A stretch of DNA of 21,868 nt from a virus. The notes beneath the pieces are model-generated. The model worked only from the letters and a program-made list of their open reading frames with translations. It had not been told where the DNA came from and made no database searches. Below are positions 1 through 6,710 of the stretch, piece after piece. The stretch lies in the IMG/VR virus record IMGVR_UViG_3300044984_002597, positions 1-21,868 of that record. One strand, written 5' to 3'. Numbering within the stretch: position 1 is the first letter of the stretch; the number at the start of each line of letters is the position of its first letter. The translations under genes and the position numbers were made by a program.

Positions 1-1325
1 ATGACATGCCAGCCTGGGGGCAGCACGCGGAAGCCACGGCATGGAATGAAGACACACGCGCCCTGACCTTGAGCGAACCGATGACCTTCGCGGGCGGCGC
101 TCACTACGTTGGCCTGCGCACCAAAGCAGGCGGCGTTGATGGGCCGCATCAGGTTGTGCAAGGATATGTCCAGACCAACATGCTGCGACACTCCGAAGCG
201 TTCAACGAGGCGATTTGGGCCTCGTTGGGGTCCAAAGTGTTGACTGCTAACACCGACGTCGCCCCGGATGGTGAGCAGACAGCCGACACGCTCACAGATA
301 GCAGCGCGGTTTCGTATTTTGGGATTTGGCAAGCAGTAACGGTGCCGAATAATTCCTCGGACTACACATTTACTGTATATGTGAAGAAAACCAGCGGCGG
401 AACAGCTCCGACCTTTGGTGTCAATATGGCTTTGACTGGGGGGACTCCTGTATATACAAACCATCGTTTGAACACTGATACAGGGGTTGTTTCCTTAGCT
501 TCCATCCAGAGTTCAGGGGACTACTGGAGATTTATTTGCAGAATCACAAACAACACAACAGGAAACACACAGCTTGGAGTGAGTCTTTATCCTGCCGCTT
601 GCGCTGCTGGATCTAAGTCTGACTCATCGGCGGCACAAGGTTCGGCGGTGATATGGGGCGCACAACTGGAAACCGGAAGCGTGGCGACCAAATACCTGCG
701 CACCGACGCGAACGGCCATCTCGACCCCTACACCGTGATTCTTTCCTCAACCCCGTCATTCACTCCCTACACGGGCAGCCAATACGAGCGCACGCATGTT
801 GTGTTCGGCGCGGGCGAAACGTGGCGGCAGCCGGCGCGGGTGATTGCCATCCGTCCGCGTGGTCTTTACGAGGTCGAGGTCGAAGCGGTCAATGAAGACC
901 CAAGTGTTCACACGGCAGAAAGCGGCATGACCGCGCCAGCCGTGACCTACTCGACGCTGCAAACACTCTACACCGCGCCCGTGATTTCCAACCTGACAAT
1001 GGCGAGCAGTAGCACCGACAACACAAAAGCATTGCTGACCTGGACGCCGGCACCAGGAGCGGACGGATACCAGATCGAGATGGCGCAAGGCACCGACCCC
1101 TATGCTGCCAACGTGAGTTGGACGCGGGTGGGGGAAACCAGCGCGAACAACTTCGCCGTCACCGCGCTTTATGGCGCACAAACCCTGATCCGCATTCGTG
1201 CCACCGGCATGACGGTCGGGCCGTGGGTCACGATGTTCTACGGCAGCAGCGCAGACTATATGTGGACCAACGACGCAGCGTTGATGTGGAACGCCGTCAC
1301 AACAACCCCGATGTGGAGATATTGA
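1..1325 (+). CDS. Tail tip / host-specificity protein, 5'-truncated
   Basis: The reading frame is already open at the window start (codons from position 3), so only the C-terminal ~440 residues are present. They look like the distal part of a lambda J-type tail-tip protein that contacts the host receptor. Counting from the first ATG at 6, residues ~58-235 form a jelly-roll/carbohydrate-binding-like module (starts NMLRHSEAFNEAIW, ends IWGAQLETGSVATKYLRT), a type common in phage tail proteins. Residues ~325-410 look like a fibronectin type III domain (SNLTMASSS...ALLTWTPAPGADGYQIEM). The middle of the module (about 290-600) is clearly more AT-rich than the flanks, suggesting recent exchange. 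The gene stops one base before the next ATG, which fits a tail operon. The family call is from domain pattern only. Confidence 0.75.
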   Translation, partial: DMPAWGQHAEATAWNEDTRALTLSEPMTFAGGAHYVGLRTKAGGVDGPHQVVQGYVQTNMLRHSEAFNEAIWASLGSKVLTANTDVAPDGEQTADTLTDSSAVSYFGIWQAVTVPNNSSDYTFTVYVKKTSGGTAPTFGVNMALTGGTPVYTNHRLNTDTGVVSLASIQSSGDYWRFICRITNNTTGNTQLGVSLYPAACAAGSKSDSSAAQGSAVIWGAQLETGSVATKYLRTDANGHLDPYTVILSSTPSFTPYTGSQYERTHVVFGAGETWRQPARVIAIRPRGLYEVEVEAVNEDPSVHTAESGMTAPAVTYSTLQTLYTAPVISNLTMASSSTDNTKALLTWTPAPGADGYQIEMAQGTDPYAANVSWTRVGETSANNFAVTALYGAQTLIRIRATGMTVGPWVTMFYGSSADYMWTNDAALMWNAVTTTPMWRY

Positions 1326-1326
1326 T

Positions 1327-2403
1327 ATGCCAGCCCTACCCGCTTCATCCGCCTTCACCGGCAGCGCCGTCACCGAAGCGCAATTCAAGACCGCGATCAC
1401 AGATCAGCGGGAATTCCTTGCCGGCTTGCTCGGCACCCTCGGCACCCAGGCCAGCGCACTCACCGCAATGGGAGCGCTGCTCAACAGCACCACGGCGAAA
1501 ACAACCACCTATGGCGTTGTGGCCGGCGACAGAGGCAAGATGATCGACTGCACTAGCAGCACGTTCAGCCTCACCTTGTTGGCAGCGGCGACAGCCGGCG
1601 ACGGTTTCGCGTTCGCCGTGCGCAACAGCGGCACCGGCACGATCACCATCGACCCCAATTCGTCGGAGTTGATCGACGGAGCAACCACGATCACGTTGGC
1701 GGCGGGCGAGTCGTGCCTATGCGTCTGCAATGGTTCGGCCTGGAAGACGGTCGGCCGCACATCCGCCACGGCAATTGATGTTCAGACGTTCAACTCCAAC
1801 AATAACTGGATCAAGCCAGTAAAGGGCACGGTGGCACTGGTTGAAGTGTGGGGCGCGGGCGGAAGCGGCTGTAGATCCGGAGGTGGTGGCCGAGCCGCTG
1901 GTGGTGGGGGTGGTGGCGGATACGCTGCGAAAGTGTTTTTCCTGGCAAATCTTGCGAGCACGGTGACCGTGACCGTAGGTGCAGGAGGGGCGGCACGATC
2001 ATCAGGTACAGCCCTTGGTCAGAACGGAGGCAACACCACCTTCGGATCACTCCGAGGTTTAGGTGGTGGTGGGGGCTTGTACGGAGGTTTAGATAGCCCG
2101 ACTGGCAGTGCGGGAGGTGGGGCAGGTGACTTTGATGGGCAGGGTGGAGAGGGGGGTGGTGGGGGTACTTTTGAGTTAGGCGTGACGGGTGGGGCATCAC
2201 ATTTCGGTGGTGGGGGTGGTGGCCACATCGGCACCAATACCGCCGGTGCTGGTGGCACTTCAACGTTTGCTGGGTCTGGGGGGAGTGCGGCGGCCGCCGG
2301 AACTGCTGGCTCCGGCATAACGCCGTCTGGCGGCGGTGGTGCGACCCTCACTGGGGTCAGTGGTGCTGGCGGCAATGGCCACTGCATTGTGACGGTTTTT
2401 TAA
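1327..2403 (+). CDS. Glycine-rich phage tail fibre protein
   Basis: A 358-residue protein with a conserved-looking N-terminal half (PALPASSAFTGSAVTEAQF; then SGTGTITIDPNSSELIDGA, a short beta-rich repeat motif found in many phage fibres) and a C-terminal glycine-rich domain from about residue 170 to the end, with many runs of 3 to 7 glycines. Glycine-rich ends of this kind occur in phage fibre and adhesin proteins and can pack as polyglycine-II sheets with variable surface loops that bind receptors. It starts one base after the tail-tip gene stop, with GGAG about 9 nt upstream. The domain has very skewed GGT/GGG codon use, which produces long proline- and histidine-rich shadow frames on the other strand that are not genes. 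Confidence 0.8.
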   Translation: MPALPASSAFTGSAVTEAQFKTAITDQREFLAGLLGTLGTQASALTAMGALLNSTTAKTTTYGVVAGDRGKMIDCTSSTFSLTLLAAATAGDGFAFAVRNSGTGTITIDPNSSELIDGATTITLAAGESCLCVCNGSAWKTVGRTSATAIDVQTFNSNNNWIKPVKGTVALVEVWGAGGSGCRSGGGGRAAGGGGGGGYAAKVFFLANLASTVTVTVGAGGAARSSGTALGQNGGNTTFGSLRGLGGGGGLYGGLDSPTGSAGGGAGDFDGQGGEGGGGGTFELGVTGGASHFGGGGGGHIGTNTAGAGGTSTFAGSGGSAAAAGTAGSGITPSGGGGATLTGVSGAGGNGHCIVTVF

Positions 2404-2412
2404 GGGGGTGAT

Positions 2413-2844
2413 ATGCGTATCGCAATGATCGAAAACGAAGTCGTCGTCAACATCAGCATTGGCGACGAAATCATTGAAAACGGCGTGGACATTGACGGCA
2501 TGGATGTCGATATTGGTGACACTTACATTGCCGGCGTGTTCAGCAAGCCGGCAGTGCCAGAACCTACTCCCGAACAAATCCAGGCCGAACTCACCAATGC
2601 CGTGCAGCGGCACCTGGACAGCACCGCCAGAACCCGTGACTATGACGGCATCCTGTCGCTTGCATCCTACGCACCCAGCACCGTGCCGAAGTTCGCGGCG
2701 GAAGGGTTGGCTGGCGTGGCGTGGCGCGATGCGGTGTGGGCGTACTGCTGGGGTGTGCTGGCCGATGTGGGCAACGGACTCAGGCCGATACCGACAGCGG
2801 CAGAGTTGGTGGCAGAGTTGCCGGCGATGAGTTGGCCGGAGTAA
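2413..2844 (+). CDS. Tail fibre assembly chaperone-like protein
   Basis: A 143-residue acidic protein directly after the fibre gene, with a strong ribosome-binding site (AAGGGGGTG) just before the ATG. The N-terminal ~50 residues are a short beta-rich domain. The C-terminal half (AVQRHLDSTARTRDYDGILSLASYA ... VAWRDAVWAYCW ... LVAELPAMSWP) matches a recurrent phage module seen at the end of tail-fibre operons, usually annotated as fibre assembly or hypothetical tail protein. Position as the last late gene before attP is the same as tfa in lambda. A chaperone role in fibre folding is inferred from family and position. It is the last gene before the att site, and the terminator at 2988-3012 probably ends its transcript. 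Confidence 0.65.
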   Translation: MRIAMIENEVVVNISIGDEIIENGVDIDGMDVDIGDTYIAGVFSKPAVPEPTPEQIQAELTNAVQRHLDSTARTRDYDGILSLASYAPSTVPKFAAEGLAGVAWRDAVWAYCWGVLADVGNGLRPIPTAAELVAELPAMSWPE

Positions 2845-2864
2845 GGCATAATCCGTGCCAAGTA

Positions 2865-2887
2865 GAAATGTCCCGCGAAATGTCCCG
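2865..2887 (+). promoter_or_regulatory. Putative integrase arm-type sites, P side (two copies)
   Basis: Two exact copies of GAAATGTCCCG at 2865-2875 and 2877-2887 (12-bp period). The same motif recurs as a 12-bp-spaced pair on the other side of the tRNA-derived core (3050-3060, 3062-3072). Paired direct repeats flanking a core are what arm-binding sites of lambda-type integrases look like. Assignment is by arrangement; binding is not shown. Confidence 0.6.
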
Positions 2888-2927
2888 GTTGGGCTGGAAG
2901 CCAGTGTTTACGCCATTGACGGCACCC

Positions 2928-2972
2928 TTCACACGGCGGGGGTCACAGGTTCGAACCCCGTACTGCCCACCA
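2928..2972 (+). other. attP: attP core: 3' part of a tRNA gene (Val-CAC type)
   Basis: The stretch reads as a tRNA from anticodon loop to CCA: loop TTCACAC (anticodon CAC, valine), GGCGG stem arm, T-loop GTTCGAAC at 2949-2956, acceptor arm ACTGCCC plus A and CCA at 2962-2972. The 5' half of the tRNA is missing: the bases before the anticodon loop do not pair well with GGCGG and there is no D-arm. This is the usual signature of a phage att core that rebuilds the 3' end of a host tRNA after integration. Tail genes lie on one side and the integrase 3' end on the other, so it is attP rather than attL or attR. One A-C mismatch in the T-stem is noted. Confidence 0.75.
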
Positions 2973-2985
2973 TAAAATCAAGGAC

Positions 2986-4047
2986 TTAGGCCACTTTCGG
3001 GTGGCCTTTTTTCTGACCAGAACCGCCTGAAACAGTGTCAGACTGGGGTGAAATGTCCCGGTTATTGTCCCGGTCTGAATTGCCCGCCCAACTAGCCAAA
3101 TACTCGGGCGCAAGGTGCGCGTACCTGAGAACCATAGACAGGCTGCTCCATCCGCCAAGTTTTTGGAGAACTTCGATTGGCGTTCCGGCCATGACGTGCC
3201 AACTTGCCCAGGTGTGACGCAAAGTGTGCCAGTTCACGCCAGACAGCCCGGCCCGCTTGACCGCGCGCTTGTATGCGTCGCCGATCTCGGCCATCGGGAC
3301 ATTTTCTGTCTTTTTGTTCCTGGTGAGCTCGTAGGTGAAGACGAAATCGTCATGTTGTCCAACTTGACCGAGAAGGATCTGAATGGCTTGGTCGCTCATC
3401 GGTATGCCGATTGCTTTCTTTGCCTTCGCTTCGTCTGGATGTATCCACATGACCTTGCGCTTCAGGTCTATCTCGCTCCAGCGAAGCCCAAGCAGATTCG
3501 ATTGGCGAATGCCGGTGGATACGGCAAATCTGGCTGGCGCCAGAAGGTGAGACGGCAATTCGGCCTCCAGTCGTAGCCATTCTGCCTGCGTGAGCCAGCG
3601 CGTTCTGCCGGCTGGCGTCTTGCGTGATGGGATGGTTGGGATTTTGTCTGACCAGCCCATTGCTTGCGCGTGGCGCAGGATGGCCATGATGGTGTTGCGG
3701 TATCTGTTCCAGGTGCCGGCTGACTTCAGGCCGATTGACCTTGTGATGTCGTCAGTGGTCAGGTCTGACAGAAGCGGGTTGCCAAGGGCGGCAGAGAAGG
3801 CGCGCAGCAGGTAGCGATCAGACTCGCCTCGCGCCTCTGCGGTCAACCATGAGATTGAGGCGTCATTCCACGTCTTGCCGTTTCCAGTTGGAGTATCTTC
3901 CCAGGCTTCCGCTCGCCAAGCGTCGTGGATTCGCTGGGCTTCCGTTTTGTCGGCAGTCCCAGTGCTGCGTCTAATCCGTGGTCTACCTTTGATCGTGATC
4001 GAGGCATACCAGAATTCAGACTTTGAGGCGTCTTTGTAGAGCGACAT
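2986..4047 (-). CDS. int: Tyrosine recombinase (phage integrase)
   Basis: A 353-residue site-specific recombinase that would join attP to a host tRNA gene. The catalytic set is visible: R181 (STGIRQSNLLGLRW), a lysine around 208-211, H274-x-x-R277 (WHTLRHTWASWH), W300 (LGGWSS, in the His/Trp position) and nucleophile Y309 (LRYAHLAPEYL). Residues 1-50 resemble an arm-binding N-terminal domain and ~60-130 the core-binding domain. Length is normal. The gene points at attP, as in lambda. A polar 30-residue tail after the active site carries the P' arm repeats. Its start lies inside the upstream excisionase-like gene, giving a 205-bp overlap. It is the last gene of the long leftward operon, so expression would follow early lytic transcription unless it has its own promoter. 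Confidence 0.95.
   Translation of the reverse strand: MSLYKDASKSEFWYASITIKGRPRIRRSTGTADKTEAQRIHDAWRAEAWEDTPTGNGKTWNDASISWLTAEARGESDRYLLRAFSAALGNPLLSDLTTDDITRSIGLKSAGTWNRYRNTIMAILRHAQAMGWSDKIPTIPSRKTPAGRTRWLTQAEWLRLEAELPSHLLAPARFAVSTGIRQSNLLGLRWSEIDLKRKVMWIHPDEAKAKKAIGIPMSDQAIQILLGQVGQHDDFVFTYELTRNKKTENVPMAEIGDAYKRAVKRAGLSGVNWHTLRHTWASWHVMAGTPIEVLQKLGGWSSLSMVLRYAHLAPEYLASWAGNSDRDNNRDISPQSDTVSGGSGQKKGHPKVA
2988..3012 (+). terminator. Intrinsic terminator after tail operon / att
   Basis: Perfect 7-bp stem AGGCCAC / GTGGCCT with a TTTCGG loop followed by six T on the + strand. It ends rightward transcription from the tail genes before it runs into the oppositely oriented integrase gene, whose last codons and stop (2986-2988) lie inside the hairpin. 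There is no T-run on the opposite strand, so it should act in one direction. Confidence 0.8.
3050..3072 (+). promoter_or_regulatory. Putative integrase arm-type sites, P' side (two copies)
   Basis: GAAATGTCCCG at 3050-3060 and the variant TTATTGTCCCG at 3062-3072, again with 12-bp spacing and the same orientation as the pair at 2865-2887. They lie inside the 3' end of the integrase gene, where they encode the Asp-Arg-Asp-Asn-Asn-Arg-Asp part of the C-terminal tail beyond the catalytic tyrosine. Confidence 0.55.
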
Positions 4048-4223
4048 GATGAAGTTGAGCCGTATTTCGACCTTACATATTCCATCAAATCATCCGCGAT
4101 GAAAATCCATGCGCGACCTATTTTTGCTCCAGGTAGCTCTCCAGATGCCGCTTTCGATCTAACCGTTTCGGTGTTGCACCTTAACAATTCTGCGGCAGCG
4201 TCTATGCCAATCGTTGCGCGCAC
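3843..4223 (-). CDS. Excisionase-like helix-turn-helix protein
   Basis: A 126-residue protein with a GTG start preceded by GGGAG. Residues 1-55 (IGIDAAAELLRCNTETVRSKAASGELPGAKIGRAWIF) form a winged-helix/MerR-like DNA-binding domain of the excisionase (HTH_17-like) type: an HTH followed by a wing ending in W-x-F. This part sits just upstream of int. The rest (from about residue 56) is basic, low-complexity and overlaps the int start in another frame. As I recall, similar proteins in other phages also carry a tail with an LGLPTK-x-KP motif, as here, so the overlap may be truly dual-coding. Likely role: directionality factor for excision or control of int. The short overlap with the preceding gene (4202-4223) indicates translational coupling. 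Confidence 0.7.
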   Translation of the reverse strand: MRATIGIDAAAELLRCNTETVRSKAASGELPGAKIGRAWIFIADDLMEYVRSKYGSTSSCRSTKTPQSLNSGMPRSRSKVDHGLDAALGLPTKRKPSESTTLGERKPGKILQLETARRGMTPQSHG

Positions 4224-4504
4224 GACAACTCCCGGTAAAGCAAATCCTCATCCATAACCACTTCAAAGTCCTCGACCTGGCCCAGCAGCAGGGCGGCGAT
4301 CTCGGCTTCCTTCTTGGCGGCGTTGAGGGTGCCGGGCGATACCTTGCTCAACACCATCAGCATGACCATGCAGTAGTTGTGCAGCCTGTCCAGGTCGAGG
4401 CTGTCGATCTCGCCATCGGTGCGCAAGCCGTGCAGGATGCGGGTGATGCGCTTGCGCAGGCTTGTGCGCCTTGATGCCCAGGATGCTTTCTCGGTGTGTG
4501 TCAT
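4202..4504 (-). CDS. Hypothetical phage protein, 100 aa
   Basis: Not recognised. A basic N-terminus (SRRTSLRKRITRIL) is followed by a hydrophobic helical stretch (YCMVMLMVLSKV) and an acidic C-terminus (VEDFEVVMDEDLLYRE). It overlaps the upstream gene by ATGA (start at 4504, upstream stop at 4501-4503) and the downstream excisionase-like gene by 22 bp, so it belongs to the coupled operon. A small helical protein acting next to xis/int is all that context suggests. Confidence 0.65.
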   Translation of the reverse strand: MTHTEKASWASRRTSLRKRITRILHGLRTDGEIDSLDLDRLHNYCMVMLMVLSKVSPGTLNAAKKEAEIAALLLGQVEDFEVVMDEDLLYRELSCAQRLA

Positions 4505-4695
4505 TCGTAGTCCTTTGCCATACGGCGTAATGATGATGCTGGTTCGTACTGCTCGTCCTCATAGAACCACTCCATTGCTCGCAGCAGCGCAACCTTGGCG
4601 CAGGCCCGCCCGTACGCTTTCATCTGTGACTCAAGGAAGATCGGGTTGTCACCGTAGTCCATCGGCTTGTCGCCGTAGCCTTGGGGTAGGTTCAT
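4501..4695 (-). CDS. Hypothetical small phage protein, 64 aa
   Basis: Start chosen at 4695 (MNLPQGYGDKPMDYGDN) because GGAG precedes it and the ATG overlaps the upstream stop as ATGA. An in-frame upstream ATG would overlap the preceding gene heavily and lacks support. The N-terminus carries two YGD repeats; the rest looks helical (QMKAYGRACAKVALLRAMEWFYED). Function unknown. Confidence 0.6.
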   Translation of the reverse strand: MNLPQGYGDKPMDYGDNPIFLESQMKAYGRACAKVALLRAMEWFYEDEQYEPASSLRRMAKDYE

Positions 4696-4850
4696 TTCAT
4701 CTCCTTCGGAATGTGAACAGTTGACGCCTCTACAACGCGCATGCACATCAGCAGTGCCATCATCATCGTTACCGGGGATTGGTTCCCCGCCGCCTTCAGG
4801 AGCTTTTTGGACAGGTCAATCACTGCCTGCTCTTGCTCTTTGTCAGTCAT
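4692..4850 (-). CDS. Hypothetical small phage protein, 52 aa
   Basis: Start at 4850 (MTDKEQEQAVIDL), with GGAAC upstream and an 8-bp overlap with the preceding gene's end; it ends in an ATGA overlap with the next gene. Residues ~26-42 (VTMMMALLMCMRVVEAS) are hydrophobic and methionine-rich, possibly a membrane or buried helix. A much longer open frame (from 5060) is mostly a shadow of the neighbour. Function unknown. Confidence 0.5.
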   Translation of the reverse strand: MTDKEQEQAVIDLSKKLLKAAGNQSPVTMMMALLMCMRVVEASTVHIPKEMK

Positions 4851-5154
4851 TTTGGTTCCTTCGGTAGCTGCCAATTCGACCTCCATTTCGTGCATTCGTT
4901 GATACGCCGCGTTCATCGCCGTCGCGTGCGCGGATTGCTTTAGCAAAAATATCTCCAAATTTAGCCTCACCCCTGCTCCATGCGTTGTCGGCGATTTCCT
5001 CGCATATCTTGGCACAGGCTTCGCGCTCTGCTGCTCGAATTGCCTCAGCGAACGCTTCAATCTGCCGGTCAGTTCCGTGCATTTCGCAGGTGTTTTCTGG
5101 TGTCAGGTAGTAAGCAATTCCACACCGCCTTGCTACATCAATGGCTATCGTCAT
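4843..5154 (-). CDS. Hypothetical phage protein, 103 aa
   Basis: Start at 5154 (MTIAIDVARRCG), directly behind AAGGAGG with 7-nt spacing and in ATGA overlap with the upstream stop. The middle (QIEAFAEAIRAAEREACAKICEEIA) is a charged helix of the kind common in short phage accessory proteins, and the C-terminus is Arg/Asn-rich. No catalytic motif is visible. Function unknown. Confidence 0.65.
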   Translation of the reverse strand: MTIAIDVARRCGIAYYLTPENTCEMHGTDRQIEAFAEAIRAAEREACAKICEEIADNAWSRGEAKFGDIFAKAIRARDGDERGVSTNARNGGRIGSYRRNQND

Positions 5155-5405
5155 ATCACATCCTCCTTGCGGTAAAGCGGAATAGCGAAACTCGCAATAC
5201 CTGATGGCACGCTGTAAAGCCATGCCGAGGAAGTGCCTTTTTTCATTCGCTCAAGGTCTTCACCCCTCACATAACCTACTCTTACATAGCCAACTTGCTC
5301 AGACTCAAGTTTTGCTTTGATTGCCGCGTCCCATGCGCACTTAGCTACCATTTGCTGCGCCGGGTCTAGCGGGATGGTTCTCGACAGCCATTCTTCAAAC
5401 GTCAT
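5151..5405 (-). CDS. Hypothetical phage protein with PLYRKEDV tail, 84 aa
   Basis: A short protein (MTFEEWLSRTIPLDPAQQ...) whose last residues, IPLYRKEDVI, repeat those of the upstream protein. A similar ending (hydrophobic-P-L-Y plus charged residues) occurs in many small phage accessory proteins. The DNA behind the shared tail is a 23-bp exact repeat (5158-5180 and 5406-5428) that also holds the AAGGAGG ribosome-binding site of the following gene. Start at 5405 overlaps the upstream stop as ATGA. Function unknown. Confidence 0.65.
   Translation of the reverse strand: MTFEEWLSRTIPLDPAQQMVAKCAWDAAIKAKLESEQVGYVRVGYVRGEDLERMKKGTSSAWLYSVPSGIASFAIPLYRKEDVI
5158..5180. repeat. 23-bp direct repeat, copy 1 (gene tail plus RBS)
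   Basis: Exact copy of 5406-5428. On the minus strand it encodes the PLYRKED end of a protein and contains the AAGGAGG site that serves the next gene, so the unit links one gene's stop to the next gene's start. Confidence 0.85.
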
Positions 5406-5971
5406 ACATCCTCCTTGCGGTAAAGCGGCATCTGTCTTCTAACTTCGTCCACAGCATCATCTAAAGAGTCTTCACAAACTCGAAACGTTTTTTCACCAGC
5501 GTAATCGGAAAATTCGACGCCAAGAAAACGTAGTGTTGAATACCGATCTGCGTTTATTTTAAGTTCGATATGCTCAGGCTCAGGCTTTGCCAGTTCGGCG
5601 CGAAGGGCATAGTGAAGCCCGTCGTTGCCGTTGGGGCCAATTATGTCCATACGGTCTTCGTCCCACTTTACCGGCAGCGCAGCCATTGCATCACGCAGAA
5701 CACTGCGCGCCTTGTGGCAGTCTTCCAGCGCGTCGAAGAACTGTTCTGAATCAAGCCAATCCTGCCCGTTCATAGCCAGCGAGCAGAAAAAGCGCAGGCG
5801 CTCAAGCGGCGATTCTTCTTTGTCGCCTTCGCAGGCGTAAAACCGAGTAATTGCGGCATCAGGTTCAGGCTTAAAAATCTCAGTTTCCAGAGCCAACATG
5901 ACAGGTGCATCGTCTTTGTAATACTCGCGCAGCGCATCAAACGCCAGTTGCATCACTTCTCTTGTGCTCAT
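5402..5971 (-). CDS. Hypothetical phage protein, 189 aa
   Basis: Start at 5971 (MSTREVMQLAFDALREYY), because AAGGAAGG precedes it and the ATG overlaps the methyltransferase stop as ATGA. An acidic helical N-terminal part (EVMQLAFDALREYYKDDAPVMLALETEI) resembles modules of composite phage proteins with mix-and-match ends. The middle holds DWLDSEQFFDALEDCHKARSVL, and the C-terminus ends in the duplicated MPLYRKEDV. Looks like a mosaic of small domains. No enzyme motif recognised. Confidence 0.65.
   Translation of the reverse strand: MSTREVMQLAFDALREYYKDDAPVMLALETEIFKPEPDAAITRFYACEGDKEESPLERLRFFCSLAMNGQDWLDSEQFFDALEDCHKARSVLRDAMAALPVKWDEDRMDIIGPNGNDGLHYALRAELAKPEPEHIELKINADRYSTLRFLGVEFSDYAGEKTFRVCEDSLDDAVDEVRRQMPLYRKEDV
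5406..5428. repeat. 23-bp direct repeat, copy 2 (gene tail plus RBS)
   Basis: Exact copy of 5158-5180, at the end of the 189-aa gene. Identity at DNA level, not only protein level, points to recent duplication or recombination between gene ends. Confidence 0.85.
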
Positions 5972-6702
5972 GGCCTTCCTTGCGTGCAAGTGTTTTTGCT
6001 GGCGGCTGGCCAGTTAGAAGGCTTCTTCCCGCCGCGTTCCAGCACCAGAAAGTAGCTGTGGAAAATCCTCGCGTGCTTCTGCGTTCCTGCCCGGTTTGGC
6101 GACGGAAGGCGGTGCTTTGCCGGAAGCACAAACAAATCCGCGAGCCTGAACCCTTCGATCTCCGCCCAAAAAATCACGTTCGCGTGGGTGCAGTGCATCT
6201 TGTGGTTGTGAATGATGTCCTGACACTTGAAAACCAAAACCCCGCCCGGCTTCAACACGCGGTACGCTTCGCTGATCGTGTCGCGGTAGTGGTCTTCCAG
6301 TTCGTCATAGCGCCAGTACCCGGCAAACCGTTTCGCCATCACCATCGAGCCATTGCCCTCGCGCCCCGCTCGAACGTAGGTCAAAAACGGCGGATCAAAA
6401 ACCACGCTTCGCAGGCTCTGCGCTTCAAGCGGCAGCATTCGGCTGCATGCCTGTTGCACACCAACCAGTTGCGGGTCAATGTCAAACTTCAGGCGCGGCT
6501 GCGGAAGGTTCTTCCAGAATTGCCCGTTCCCGTATGTCATGTCGCAATCAAACCCTTCCGGGCTGTGCAGCTTCATAATCCCGCGCAGAATCTCGTCCTG
6601 ATCGAAATACACCGACCGCACCACTTCTGGCTTGTCGGCAATCGCCGTGTTGCCAGCGCCGACTTCTTGCGGTTCGTTTCCTGCAAAACATTGGTAGTCC
6701 AT
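5968..6702 (-). CDS. DNA methyltransferase (amino-group type)
   Basis: A 244-residue protein with methyltransferase motifs: DMTYGNGQFW at ~54-63 (SAM-binding side), FDIDP at ~73-77, catalytic FDPPF at ~102-106 (the D-P-P-Y/F motif of N6-adenine or N4-cytosine enzymes) and LKPGGVLVFKCQD at ~150-162. Such enzymes add a methyl group to bases in phage DNA, often to escape host restriction or alter regulation. Start taken at 6702 because GAGG lies 6 nt upstream; TTG or ATG starts 6-12 nt earlier are possible. No restriction enzyme gene is adjacent, so it looks like an orphan phage methylase. Target sequence cannot be read from the DNA. Confidence 0.85.
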   Translation of the reverse strand: MDYQCFAGNEPQEVGAGNTAIADKPEVVRSVYFDQDEILRGIMKLHSPEGFDCDMTYGNGQFWKNLPQPRLKFDIDPQLVGVQQACSRMLPLEAQSLRSVVFDPPFLTYVRAGREGNGSMVMAKRFAGYWRYDELEDHYRDTISEAYRVLKPGGVLVFKCQDIIHNHKMHCTHANVIFWAEIEGFRLADLFVLPAKHRLPSPNRAGTQKHARIFHSYFLVLERGGKKPSNWPAASKNTCTQGRP

Positions 6703-6710
6703 AGTCATCC

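Noticed and set aside
1811-2387. Minus-strand Pro- and His-rich open frames
   Set aside because: Complement of the glycine-rich fibre domain (GGT/GGG codons read backwards as Pro/Thr/His); no start signals and wrong strand for the tail operon.
2928-2972. Functional tRNA gene
   Set aside because: Only the 3' part, from anticodon loop to CCA, is present; no D-arm or matching 5' acceptor arm.
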